Source: Panacagrimonas perspica
Lineage (GTDB): Bacteria > Pseudomonadota > Gammaproteobacteria > Nevskiales > Nevskiaceae
Length of the DNA stretch: 64,000 bases
Assembly: GCF_004364935.1 (NCBI RefSeq)
Contig: NZ_SOBT01000013.1
Location: forward strand, 62,001 to 126,000
Direction: 5' to 3'
The position numbers were made by a program, and so were the translations under genes. Shown here in pieces: positions 31,538 to 41,566 of this stretch (its first letter is position 1; every line of letters begins with the position of its first letter). The notes under the pieces are model-generated. The model was not told the origin of the DNA and searched no databases. It saw nothing but the letters and a program-made list of their open reading frames with translations.

Positions 31538-34500
31538 GTGATTGACGCCCCCCGATTGCTTTCCGATCTCACACGCCAGCTCAAGAAGCTGGAAGACGAT
31601 CTGCGCCAGCGCATCGGTGAGTTGCCGGAGCTCAAGACGAGTCTTCTGGCCGAATGGCAGACGGCGCGCGACGCCAACCGTGTGGCGGAAACGTTTGAGA
31701 GCTGGTCCGATCAGGTCATCACACAGGCGGGTGTGCACTGGCTGCTGAGCGGTGTTTTCCTGCGCTTCATCGAGGACAACCAGCTTGTCGAGCGCCCCTG
31801 GCTGGCCGGTACGCCGGACTCTGGGCGCCTGGCTCTGGCGCGTGACCGGCATGAAGCCTATTTCCGTGCTCACCCGACCGAAAGCGACCGCGAGTACCTG
31901 CTGCATGCGTTCCGCGAAGCCGGCGCGCTGCCGGGCCTGCAAACCTTCTTCGATGCGACGCATAACCCGGTCTTTCGGCTTGGCATCAGCGGTGATGCCG
32001 CGATGGCACTGCGTCAGTTTTGGCAGCAGATCGATCCCAACACCGGCGCGCTGCTGCATGACTTCACCGATCCAGACTGGAATACCCGTTTCCTCGGCGA
32101 CCTCTACCAGGACCTGAGCGAAGCCACGCGCAAGCGCTACGCGCTGCTGCAAACGCCGGAGTTCGTCGAGGAATTCATCCTCGACCGCACGCTCACCCCG
32201 GCTATCCGCGAGTTCGGTTTTCGCGAAGTACGGCTGATCGATCCCACCTGCGGCAGTGGCCACTTCTTGCTCGGCGCCTTTCACCGGCTGGTGGAGGAGT
32301 GGACGCGTGCGGAGCCCGCACGCAACCGCCGCGACATCGCGCAGAAGGCGCTCGATGCCGTCACCGGCGTAGATCTCAATCCCTTTGCGGTGGCCATCGC
32401 GCGCTTCCGCCTATGGGTCGCGGCGCTCAAGGTCGGCGAAGTGCATCGCCTGGCCGCGGCGCCGAACTTCAAGCTCAACGTGGCGATCGGGGACAGCCTG
32501 CTGCACGGCAAGCGCTTTGGCCTGACGGCGACCGAGGGTATGTTTGAGGGCGCCGAACACTATGCCGGAACGGGACTAGCGCACGCCTACGCCGGCGAGG
32601 ATCTGGACGAGGTCAACCGCATCCTCGGGCGGCAGTACCACGCGGTGGTCGGCAATCCGCCATACATCATCGTCAAGGACGCCGCGCTCAACGCGGCCTA
32701 CCGGCAGCGCTATGCGAGCTGCCACATGAAGTATTCGCTCGGCGCGCCGTTTACCGAACGCTTCTTCGAACTCGCGACCACCGGCAACGGCAAGCCGGCT
32801 GGCTACGTTGGCATGATCACGGCCAACAGTTTCATGAAGCGCGAGTTCGGCGCCAAGCTCATCGAGCAGGTGCTGCCGCGGCTGGATCTGATCAATGTGG
32901 TCGATACGTCCGGTGCCTACATACCGGGCCACGGCACGCCGACCGTAATCCTCTTCGGTCGCCATCGCGCACCGATGGATGACGCGGTGCGCACGGTGAT
33001 GGGTATCAAGGGCGAGCCGAGCACGCCGAATGATCCAGCCTTGGGTCTGGTGTGGTCGGCGATTGTCTCTCAGATCGATCGGGCTGGATCGGAGAGTGAG
33101 TTCGTCAGCGTGACGGATACGCCGAGGGCGACGTTTGCCAAGCATCCATGGAGTATTGGCGGGGGTGGTGCTGCTGAACTACGAGAACGATTAGAAGCTG
33201 TTGCAGCGCAGAGAATTGGTGAACTCGCCCGCGCAGTGGGATTCATGGTTGTCACCGGGGAGGACGAGCTATTTGTCCGTGATTCCGAGAAGAGCTTTCA
33301 TCGGATGTATCCAAGAGCAACCGCATTGCGGCAGTTCGTTGCAGGTAATGCAGTACGAGATTGGTCGATCGGCGAGGCTCGAACTGCAATTTACGAATAT
33401 GACGATCGGGGGCAATTTAAGAAAGACGGTGAGTTGGATAACTTCTTTTGGCCCTTTCGGGCCCTTATGAGCCCGTCAATTTTCTTCGGAAAGACAAAAG
33501 AGCAGCGCGGCTTGCACTGGCGCGAATACGGCGTTGTAGTTAAGGACAAGCTTGGTGAGCTGGCTCCGATTACCTTTGCCGAAGTTGCGACGCACAACCA
33601 TTTCATTAGGGGTAAAGAAGGCCAGATCCACGACAAGACTGCGCCGGTGATCAAGCTACCCGCCGGCAGCAGCGAGGACGAGCACCTGGGGCTGCTCGGG
33701 CTACTCAATTCGTCGGTGGCGTGCTTTTGGTTGAAGCAGGTGTGCCACAACAAGGGTGAGGGCGGAGGCACGCGAGTTGATGCCGGTAACTCTGCTCTCG
33801 GTGATGAGGCATGGAAGAGCCACTTCGCGTTCAATTCGACCAAGGTCGCCGAGTTTCCGTTGAGCGAGAGGCGCCCGACTGAACTGGCGCGGACGCTCGA
33901 CGCGTTGGCGCGCGAAATCGAAGACAGCTTGCCCGCGGCCCAGCTTCGCCAAGCCAATGATGGTGCGCGGCCGCTGCCCACGCGGCAGACGCTCGATGCG
34001 CTGCGCGAGCGTGTCGCTGCGCTGTACCGAAGCGCTGTCACCTGGCAGGAAGAACTCGATTGGGCCTGCTATGCGCTGTATGGCCTACTGGCGGAAGATA
34101 CCGAAACTCTATGCTTTCCCGGCGAAGCGCCAGAAGTGCAACTCGGTGAGCGGGCCTTCGAGATCGTACTGGCCCGCCGCGTCGCCAGTGGCCGTGAGAC
34201 GACCGTTTGGTTTGATCGCCACGGATCGAAGCCAGTCATCGAGATTCCATCCCATTGGCCCGAAGACTACCGGCAGCTCGTGCAGCGTCGCATCGATCGG
34301 ATAGAGCGCGATCGCAACATCGGCCTGATAGAGCGGCCTGAGTACAAGCGCCGCTGGAATACGCCTGCTTGGGAAGACCTGGAGCACAGCGCGCTGCGTG
34401 AGGGGCTGCTGGACCGTCTCGAATCCGCTCGGCTCTGGTCCGCCAGCGACGAGCGGCCCCCTCAGGTCACCACCGTGAATCGGCTCGCAGACAAGCTGCG

Positions 34501-35158
34501 AATGGATGTGGGATTCATGCAGCTCGCTGAGCTGTACGCCGGCCGCGCGGACTTCGATCTCTCCCCGCTCGTGGCAGAACTCGTGGCAAACGACTCGGTA
34601 CCCTTCCTGCCGGTGTTGCGTTACACCGAAACCGGATTACGCAAACGTGCGCAGTGGGAAGACAACTGGGCGCTGCAGCGGCGTGAGGACGCCGGTGAGG
34701 AGGTCAGCAAGATTCCCGTGCCGCCCAAGTACCAGAGCAAGGACTTCCTCAAACCCGACTTCTGGCGCCTGCGCGGCGGGCTGGACGTACCCAAGGAACG
34801 CTGGGTCAGTTTCCCCCACTGTGAACGCGGCGCCGATACGAGCCTGCCGATCGCGTGGGCTGGTTGGAATCACCTTCAGCAGGCAACTGCACTGGCGGCG
34901 TACTACCTGGACATGAAGGACAACGAAGGGTGGGAGGGGGAGCGCCTGCAGCCATTGCTCGCCGGCCTGCTGGAATTGGTGCCTTGGCTCAAGCAATGGC
35001 ACAACGATCTACACCCCCTCTACGGCGAGCGCATGGGCGACTACTACGCGGGGTTCGTGCAAGACCAGGCGCGTGAGCTGGGGCTCACGCTGGACGAGAT
35101 TCGCGGGTGGCGTCCGCCAGCAGTCGCGGCACGCCGCGGTCGCCGGAGAGCGTCATGA
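31538..35158 (+). CDS. pglX: BREX adenine-specific DNA methyltransferase PglX
   Basis: A 1206-residue class I N6-adenine methyltransferase that marks host DNA in BREX defence so that unmodified phage DNA can be distinguished. The SAM-binding motif is DPTCGSGHF at 235-243 and the catalytic motif is NPPY at 373-376 in VVGNPPYII. A GTG start is used, following the AAAGAGAAA stretch. Residues about 547-700, probably the target recognition domain, are encoded by noticeably more AT-rich DNA than the flanks, which suggests exchange of specificity. The BREX operon continues 64 bp later with pglY. Confidence 0.95.
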   Translation: MIDAPRLLSDLTRQLKKLEDDLRQRIGELPELKTSLLAEWQTARDANRVAETFESWSDQVITQAGVHWLLSGVFLRFIEDNQLVERPWLAGTPDSGRLALARDRHEAYFRAHPTESDREYLLHAFREAGALPGLQTFFDATHNPVFRLGISGDAAMALRQFWQQIDPNTGALLHDFTDPDWNTRFLGDLYQDLSEATRKRYALLQTPEFVEEFILDRTLTPAIREFGFREVRLIDPTCGSGHFLLGAFHRLVEEWTRAEPARNRRDIAQKALDAVTGVDLNPFAVAIARFRLWVAALKVGEVHRLAAAPNFKLNVAIGDSLLHGKRFGLTATEGMFEGAEHYAGTGLAHAYAGEDLDEVNRILGRQYHAVVGNPPYIIVKDAALNAAYRQRYASCHMKYSLGAPFTERFFELATTGNGKPAGYVGMITANSFMKREFGAKLIEQVLPRLDLINVVDTSGAYIPGHGTPTVILFGRHRAPMDDAVRTVMGIKGEPSTPNDPALGLVWSAIVSQIDRAGSESEFVSVTDTPRATFAKHPWSIGGGGAAELRERLEAVAAQRIGELARAVGFMVVTGEDELFVRDSEKSFHRMYPRATALRQFVAGNAVRDWSIGEARTAIYEYDDRGQFKKDGELDNFFWPFRALMSPSIFFGKTKEQRGLHWREYGVVVKDKLGELAPITFAEVATHNHFIRGKEGQIHDKTAPVIKLPAGSSEDEHLGLLGLLNSSVACFWLKQVCHNKGEGGGTRVDAGNSALGDEAWKSHFAFNSTKVAEFPLSERRPTELARTLDALAREIEDSLPAAQLRQANDGARPLPTRQTLDALRERVAALYRSAVTWQEELDWACYALYGLLAEDTETLCFPGEAPEVQLGERAFEIVLARRVASGRETTVWFDRHGSKPVIEIPSHWPEDYRQLVQRRIDRIERDRNIGLIERPEYKRRWNTPAWEDLEHSALREGLLDRLESARLWSASDERPPQVTTVNRLADKLRMDVGFMQLAELYAGRADFDLSPLVAELVANDSVPFLPVLRYTETGLRKRAQWEDNWALQRREDAGEEVSKIPVPPKYQSKDFLKPDFWRLRGGLDVPKERWVSFPHCERGADTSLPIAWAGWNHLQQATALAAYYLDMKDNEGWEGERLQPLLAGLLELVPWLKQWHNDLHPLYGERMGDYYAGFVQDQARELGLTLDEIRGWRPPAVAARRGRRRAS

Positions 35159-35222
35159 GACTGATCGGGGTAGGGGTGGCCAGCTCCGCTGCCGCAAATG
35201 AGCAACAACGGGAGATGTGGCA

Positions 35223-38200
35223 ATGCCGCTGATCAAGGACCTGATTGAGATTCCCGAGCGCGTTCATCAGGGCGACTTCGTTCTGAAGCTATCGGAAGGC
35301 GTGTCACACGCAGAGCAGACGCTGCGCGACTACGTAGTCACGCCGCAGTTGGCAGAAGCCTTCAAGAACGCGCTGGGCTTCATCCAGCAATCCGTACAGT
35401 CGTCGAGTAGCAAGGCTGCCTATTTGCATGGCTCCTTCGGTTCGGGCAAGAGCCACTTCATGGCGGTGCTGCATCTGTTGCTGTCCGGGAACACACAGGC
35501 GCGTGCCATTCCTGAGCTGGCGGATGCTGTGGCACAAGCCACGTGGACCCAGGGGCGCAAGTTCCTGCTGGTGCCGTACCACATGATTGGTTCGGTTGAT
35601 ATGGAATCCGCCATCCTCGGTCAGTACGCCGAGCATGTGCGCAAGTTGCATCCGGAGGCTCCGGTTCCTGGCTTCTTCCAGGCTGAAGAGCTGTTTCAGA
35701 ACGCCAAGGCGTTTCGTGAGCGTTTGGGAGACGAGAAATTTTTCTCGCAGTTGAACGAAGGTCAGTCTCAGGGTGGTGGCGGTTGGGGAACCTTGGATTC
35801 AGGCTGGGACGCTGCAAGTTACGAGGCAGCAACCCTGGAACCGCCCGGCGGCGAAGAGCGATCACGTCTGGTGAGCGACCTGATCTCGCGAATGTTCCCC
35901 GCCTACCGATCGCTCGCCGGGGGTGGTGAGTCCTTCGTGGCGCTGGATGACGGGCTGGCGATTCTCAGTCGCCACGCTCGGGATCTCGGGTATGACGCGG
36001 TCATCCTGTTCCTGGATGAATTGGTTCTGTGGCTTGCCAGTCGCGCGGGAGATGTGAGCTTCGTCAGCCGCGAGGGCACCAAGCTGGTCAAGCTGGTGGA
36101 GGCGACCAATGCGGATCGTCCGATTCCACTCGTGAGCTTCGTGGCACGTCAGCGCGATCTGCGAGAGTTGGTTGGTGACAGTCTTCCGGGCGCTATTGGC
36201 GTGCAATTCACCGATGTGTTGCGGCACTGGGAGGCCCGCTTCCATCGCATTACGCTGGAAGATCGCAATCTGCCCGCCATCGCTGAAAAGCGCGTATTGC
36301 GGCCTGTCAGTGAGGCCGCTCGCCATACGCTGAACGCCGCTTTTGAAGAAGTGCTGCGCCTGCGGCAAGACGTGCAAGCCACCTTGCTGACGACGGAAGC
36401 GGATCAAGCCATGTTCCGCCGCGTCTATCCGTTCAGTCCGGCGCTGGTACAGACGCTGATTGCGGTATCCGCGGCCCTGCAGCGCGAGCGCACGGCGCTC
36501 AAGCTCATGATGCAGTTGCTGGTGGATCGTCGTAACGATCTTGAACTCGGGCAGCTGATCCCGGTGGGCGATCTGTGGGACGCGATCGCCGAAGGAGATG
36601 AGCCGTTTTCCGAGGCGATGCGATTGCACTTCGACAACGCCAAGCGCTTGTACGCGCAGAAGCTGTTGCCAATGCTGGAGCTGCGGCACAACACGACCTG
36701 GGAAGCCATCAAGCTCGGTCAGGCGGAACCAAGTGCGGCCAAGAATCTGCGCAACGATGCTCGCCTGATCAAGACCTTGCTGCTCGCGGCACTGGTTCCA
36801 GAGGTGCAGTCGCTCAAAGGGCTCACCGCCCAGCGGCTTGCGGCCTTGAATCACGGCACCTTCCGCTCGCCCATCCCGGGGCAGGAGGCGCAGCAGGTGT
36901 TGCGCAAGATCAAGGATCTCGCCGCAGATGTGGGTGAGATCAAGGTCACTGACGACCAGAATCCGGTGGTCTCGATTCAGATCACGGGCGTTGATCTGGA
37001 ACCGGTGATCAGGAATGCCGAGCTGCTCGATAGCCCAGGAAACCGTCGCAAGAAGATTCGTGAACTGCTGTTCGAGCAGCTGCGGATTCAGGACAGTGGT
37101 GGATTGTTCCTGGCTTACGAATACATTTGGCGTGGCACGCGCCGCGAAGCAGAGCTTCTCTATGAAAATGTCCGCGAAATAGCGGATGACCGTCTAAAGG
37201 GCCGATCCGGCGCTTGGAGTGTGGTGTTGGACTATCCGTTCGACGAGCCCAATCGCTCGCCGGCGGACGATCTCGCTCGGCTGGAGGCGTACCGGGGCGG
37301 CAGCACCCGCACTTTGGTCTGGATGCCGTCGTTCTTCAGTCAGAAGGCGCTCAACGACCTCGGGCGGCTCGTCATACTCGACCATATTCTTCAAGGCGAG
37401 CGCTTTGACCAGTACGCCAGTCATCTTTCTTTCGTCGATCGTACGCAGGCCCGTGCGCTCGCCAAGAACCAGCTCGATTCACTTCGCGCGAAGATGCGCG
37501 GTCACCTTGAAGTGGCTTACGGTATTGCATCAGAGCCGCGCGACTCGATTTCACATACGCTGACACCCGACCAGCAATTCCGTTCTCTGGACGCGACCTT
37601 TTCACCACGCACTCCGGTGGGAGCGGATTTCAAGGGCGCGTTCGAGGATCTGCTGGATCAGCTGTTCGCGCATCAATTTCCGGCCCACCCCGTCTTCGAT
37701 GCCGACGTAAAGCCTGCCTTGGTCCGTCGGATATGGCCCGAAGTGAAGGCGGCCGTGGAGGCGCCGCAACACCGCGGTCTGGTGTCCGACAGTGCGACCC
37801 GTCGGCTCATTCGGTCGATCGTCAACCCGCTGCAGTTGGGGCAGATGGGCGAGACCCACCTGCTCATCGAAGGATTCTGGCAGACGCATTTCAATCAGCA
37901 GCACGCGGCGGATCCAACGGCTCCGATGACTGTTGGACGGCTTCGTCAGTGGATGGACCACCCCAAGCCACGGGGTCTGCCGACCGAACTGCAGAACCTG
38001 GTGATCCTGACTTTCGCCGCTACGACGAATCGCCGGTTCCTCCAGCACGGAGGGCCGTTTGAGCCGGAGATTGACCGTCTGCCTGACGATGTGGAGCTCC
38101 GCGAGCAGAGCCTGCCGACCGCGCTGGATTGGGAGGCCGCGGTGCAGCGCGCGTCTAGCGTGTTTGGCCTCGTCGTGCCGCAATCATTGAATGCCAGCAA

Positions 38201-38861
38201 CGTCGGGCGACTTATTTCCGATGTGAAAGCTGCCGTATCCGTGAAACGGCAACCTGTTTCGGCAATGGCAGCAGCGATCCAAGAGCGGATCCAGCGCTAT
38301 GCGGCCGGGGGCTCCTGCGCTCGGCAGGAAACGGCCAATTCGGCGTTGGCTTTGCTTGCGGCACTGGGACGCGCCGATGACGGCGAGTTAGTGGCGACCT
38401 TGGCTGCCGCACCTCTAGAAACATCAGAGGCAGCCGTGGGTCGTGCGATCGGTCAGGCTCAGGCCATTTGCGACGCTCTCGCGAACGCCAAATGGCAGAT
38501 TCTGGATTCCGTTCGGGCGCTGACGGATCACCGGCAGGCGCGAGGTCAACAGATTGGCGAGCGGTTGGCCGAGGCACTTCGCAATGACGAACACGTCATC
38601 CCGCTGAAAGTGAAGCTCGGGGAGCTCGAAAGCGACGCCATTCGACTGCTTTCCGAGTCGCTGCCGCCACCTCCGCCACCGCCGCCGCCCCCACCTCCAC
38701 CCGAGCCGGATTTTCTGTTGGTTGAGGAAAAGGCAGAGATCAATCTCAGCGCCGCTGCGGCCGTGTCCGTTCTAGATTCTTTGAAGGCCAAAGTGGCCCA
38801 GGATCCAAGTCTGGAGCTGAGCCTTCAATGGCAACTGCGGCGGAAAGGAAAATCCGCGTGA
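35223..38861 (+). CDS. pglY: BREX P-loop ATPase PglY (BrxC-like)
   Basis: A 1212-residue large ATPase of the BrxC/PglY family, a required BREX component of unknown exact chemistry. Walker A is GSFGSGKS at 70-77, Walker B is FLDE at 263-266 in VILFLDELVLWL. A run of 13 prolines at about 1148-1160 separates the body from a short charged C-terminal tail. The ATG is chosen over a GTG 6 bp upstream because a GGGAGA box lies 7 bp before it. The stop overlaps the pglZ start by GTGA. Confidence 0.93.
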   Translation: MPLIKDLIEIPERVHQGDFVLKLSEGVSHAEQTLRDYVVTPQLAEAFKNALGFIQQSVQSSSSKAAYLHGSFGSGKSHFMAVLHLLLSGNTQARAIPELADAVAQATWTQGRKFLLVPYHMIGSVDMESAILGQYAEHVRKLHPEAPVPGFFQAEELFQNAKAFRERLGDEKFFSQLNEGQSQGGGGWGTLDSGWDAASYEAATLEPPGGEERSRLVSDLISRMFPAYRSLAGGGESFVALDDGLAILSRHARDLGYDAVILFLDELVLWLASRAGDVSFVSREGTKLVKLVEATNADRPIPLVSFVARQRDLRELVGDSLPGAIGVQFTDVLRHWEARFHRITLEDRNLPAIAEKRVLRPVSEAARHTLNAAFEEVLRLRQDVQATLLTTEADQAMFRRVYPFSPALVQTLIAVSAALQRERTALKLMMQLLVDRRNDLELGQLIPVGDLWDAIAEGDEPFSEAMRLHFDNAKRLYAQKLLPMLELRHNTTWEAIKLGQAEPSAAKNLRNDARLIKTLLLAALVPEVQSLKGLTAQRLAALNHGTFRSPIPGQEAQQVLRKIKDLAADVGEIKVTDDQNPVVSIQITGVDLEPVIRNAELLDSPGNRRKKIRELLFEQLRIQDSGGLFLAYEYIWRGTRREAELLYENVREIADDRLKGRSGAWSVVLDYPFDEPNRSPADDLARLEAYRGGSTRTLVWMPSFFSQKALNDLGRLVILDHILQGERFDQYASHLSFVDRTQARALAKNQLDSLRAKMRGHLEVAYGIASEPRDSISHTLTPDQQFRSLDATFSPRTPVGADFKGAFEDLLDQLFAHQFPAHPVFDADVKPALVRRIWPEVKAAVEAPQHRGLVSDSATRRLIRSIVNPLQLGQMGETHLLIEGFWQTHFNQQHAADPTAPMTVGRLRQWMDHPKPRGLPTELQNLVILTFAATTNRRFLQHGGPFEPEIDRLPDDVELREQSLPTALDWEAAVQRASSVFGLVVPQSLNASNVGRLISDVKAAVSVKRQPVSAMAAAIQERIQRYAAGGSCARQETANSALALLAALGRADDGELVATLAAAPLETSEAAVGRAIGQAQAICDALANAKWQILDSVRALTDHRQARGQQIGERLAEALRNDEHVIPLKVKLGELESDAIRLLSESLPPPPPPPPPPPPPEPDFLLVEEKAEINLSAAAAVSVLDSLKAKVAQDPSLELSLQWQLRRKGKSA

Positions 38862-41566
38862 GTTCGGCGCCGCCTCTTTCAACGGCGCAGATCACTGCTC
38901 AATTGGATGCGGTGCTCGGGCGAGATGCGGAGATTCGCGCCGTCGCCATTCGCACGCCTAGCCGCGGGGAATGGCCTCGCCAGGTTCAGCGACGCGACCG
39001 GACTTTCCGAGTGGAATGGTGCGAAAGCAGCCTCGCGCTGAGGGAAGCACTGATATCGCTGGAGCCTCCGGCTGCAAGCGCAGATGGCCTCCTTTTGCTG
39101 ACCCCACTGCCGGACACGGAGGTTCCACTCGATGTGCTCGCGCGCCTCGCGCGTGCTCGCGTCTTCCAGCCGAAAGGCTGGGATCTGCTGCGGCAGCAGT
39201 TCGGCGTGCAGAACATGGACGCCAGGCTCGGCCGCTACGATTGGATGCCGGACGTTCTTGCTGAGGTTGCCGGCGCCAATGGCTTTGCCCCAGTGGCCAG
39301 CGGAATGCTGGATCTTGATACCGCTTGGCGCGAGGTGCTGTCGCGGGTCCTCCAGATCGATCAGGCACGTCCCGACGCTTCGACATTGCTTGCCTGGACG
39401 CTGCGCCCGGATACGGACGTGCTTCTGAGCCGGCTTCCGCAGCGCGGCCGATCCGATGTGATGGAGTGGCTTGCATCGAACGCGGGGAATACGGGCAAGT
39501 GGGTGATTCGGTGCATCGAAGCGGGCCGCGCGGCGGACGCAACCTCCATCGGTCTGGTTTGCGACGTGTTGTTCTCCCGCTCTGGCGAAGGCGAGTCGAC
39601 CTTGGCGCAAGCTGCGGTGCGGCTTGAACGTTACGTGGGCGATCAGCACATTGGTGTACAGGAAGGGCGTCAGTGGGCCGAGCAGACTCACCGATTCCTC
39701 GATTCATTGTCGTTGGAGGACGCGCGACCGCTGCTCGATCGAGCCGATCATCTGCTACAAGAGCTCCGTGTTCCCGAATGGGCGCACCTGTGCAACAGAT
39801 TGCCCAGCGGACTCGACCAGCGGCTTCAGCAGTTTGCGCAGGTGATCACAAGCTTTCTGGATTCCAGGAGCGAGGCGACCGCTGCGGAGGTTGAGGGTGC
39901 TGCAAACAGTGTGTTGGATCACCGACTCATCTCAGACCAGGTACAACGCGCTGATCGTGTCCGGATGGCGCGTCGGGTGGTCCGCTGGCTGATTCGGCCG
40001 CAGGCGGAAGATTCTGCCATGGAAGCGCTCGTCGCCAGCTACGCTGACGACGGCGCATTCGTGGATCGTGCTCGCTACAAGCTTCTCGGCGGCGACAACC
40101 TTTCGTCGCTTACGGAGGCGCTGACGCGATTGCGAGCAGCTGCGTTAGAGCAACGCGAGGCAGTGAACAAGCGTTTTGCCACGGCACTTGCGAGCTCGTT
40201 GCGACAGGAGTCGACCCCCGGGTCGCGGGCGGTACCTCTGGAATCGCTGATTTCGCAGGTGGTGGCGCCGTTAGCCGCGGCCTCACCTGTGCTCCTGCTG
40301 GTTGTAGATGGTCTGAGCCTTTCCATCTTTCGCGAACTCTTCGAGCGCTGTGAGCGACTTGGATGGGCCGAGTGGATCCCTGAGTCCAGGGAGCGGCCGC
40401 TGGTGGGCTTGGCCGCCATCCCCACGATTACCGAAGTGAGTCGGCACAGCCTGTTGGCGGGAAAGTTGTCGGTTGGGGCGGCAGCATCCGAAAAATCGGC
40501 CTTCGCGGCGCACGCGGACCTGCTGGCAGTCAGTAACGCTTCGTCGCCACCAAGGCTATTTCACAAGGGTGACCTGAGCGTGGAAGGGGGGCTCTCGCCG
40601 GAGATTCGAGCTGCACTCGGGAATCCCTCCCAAAAGATTGTCGGCGTGGTTTACAACGCGGTTGACGATCATCTGGGAGGGCCACAGCAGCTGGAAACGA
40701 GCTGGTCCCTTGAGACCCTGCGATTGCTAGTGCCATTGCTGAGTGAGGCGCGGGCGGCGCGCCGAGCGTTGGTCGTGACGGCCGATCACGGGCACGTGCT
40801 CGAGGATCAATCTTCACAAGTCAATGGCGGCAGCAGCGATCGGTGGAGGAGTGGCACGAAAGCCACTCAGGACTGCGAGGTCGTGCTCTCAGGATCGCGT
40901 GTGCTGACGGCAAGCGGCGAGAAGTCGGCCGTGTGCCTCTGGAGCGAATCCGCACGATATACAGGTCGCAAGAACGGCTATCACGGCGGGGCCTCACCGG
41001 CTGAGGTGATCGTGCCGCTAAGCGTGTTCTCTCCTCACGGGATCAACCTGCCCGGATGGAAACTGTCTCCGCCGCAGATGCCGGAGTGGTGGGATGCCCC
41101 CAACGTCGCAGCCTCAGCGCCGGTTGCCGCGGCACCGCCACCCAAAGCGACGCGCAAGCCGCCGCCGAAATCCGAAAAGCAGCAGGGCCTGTTCGGGAAC
41201 GATCAGCTGGCACCCGTGCACCCAGTCGGCGTACCTCTGCTTGACTGGACTCGCGTTCTGATCGAATCGCCAATCTACGTGTCGCAGCGGCTACTGGCAG
41301 CCCGTGTGGCGCTTGCGGACGCGCAAATGCAGGCCTTGCTGCACGCCTTGCATGAGCGAGGCGGCAAGCTCAGCCGGTCAGCCATTGCACAAAAGCTCGG
41401 GCAGCCCGAGATGCGGATGAGCGGTTTGCTGAGCGCTGCCCGGCGAATGCTCAATGTCGATCAAGCCCCAGTGCTCGTGGTCGATGATCTTTCGGGTACC
41501 GTTGAGTTGAACCACACGCTTCTAATTCAGCAGTTCCAATTGTCCTTGCCGAAGGCACCTCGATGA
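38858..41566 (+). CDS. pglZ: BREX alkaline-phosphatase-like protein PglZ
   Basis: A 902-residue protein with the PglZ alkaline-phosphatase-superfamily domain that defines BREX systems. The metal-site motifs are LLVVDGLS (D484), PTITEVSRHSLLAGK and TADHGHVLE (D643, H644, H646), followed by YHGGASPAEVIVPL. I use the GTG giving VSSAPPLSTAQITAQ, which has AAGGA 8 bp upstream and overlaps the pglY stop by four bases, as the other junctions in this operon do. An in-frame ATG 30 bp earlier is possible. The C-terminal third has a proline/lysine-rich linker and a likely winged-helix tail. Confidence 0.93.
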   Translation: MSSAPPLSTAQITAQLDAVLGRDAEIRAVAIRTPSRGEWPRQVQRRDRTFRVEWCESSLALREALISLEPPAASADGLLLLTPLPDTEVPLDVLARLARARVFQPKGWDLLRQQFGVQNMDARLGRYDWMPDVLAEVAGANGFAPVASGMLDLDTAWREVLSRVLQIDQARPDASTLLAWTLRPDTDVLLSRLPQRGRSDVMEWLASNAGNTGKWVIRCIEAGRAADATSIGLVCDVLFSRSGEGESTLAQAAVRLERYVGDQHIGVQEGRQWAEQTHRFLDSLSLEDARPLLDRADHLLQELRVPEWAHLCNRLPSGLDQRLQQFAQVITSFLDSRSEATAAEVEGAANSVLDHRLISDQVQRADRVRMARRVVRWLIRPQAEDSAMEALVASYADDGAFVDRARYKLLGGDNLSSLTEALTRLRAAALEQREAVNKRFATALASSLRQESTPGSRAVPLESLISQVVAPLAAASPVLLLVVDGLSLSIFRELFERCERLGWAEWIPESRERPLVGLAAIPTITEVSRHSLLAGKLSVGAAASEKSAFAAHADLLAVSNASSPPRLFHKGDLSVEGGLSPEIRAALGNPSQKIVGVVYNAVDDHLGGPQQLETSWSLETLRLLVPLLSEARAARRALVVTADHGHVLEDQSSQVNGGSSDRWRSGTKATQDCEVVLSGSRVLTASGEKSAVCLWSESARYTGRKNGYHGGASPAEVIVPLSVFSPHGINLPGWKLSPPQMPEWWDAPNVAASAPVAAAPPPKATRKPPPKSEKQQGLFGNDQLAPVHPVGVPLLDWTRVLIESPIYVSQRLLAARVALADAQMQALLHALHERGGKLSRSAIAQKLGQPEMRMSGLLSAARRMLNVDQAPVLVVDDLSGTVELNHTLLIQQFQLSLPKAPR

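Noticed and set aside
33160-33180. Phase-variable G tract in pglX
   Set aside because: Only a run of five G is present; too short to suggest slippage of the kind known in Streptomyces pglX.
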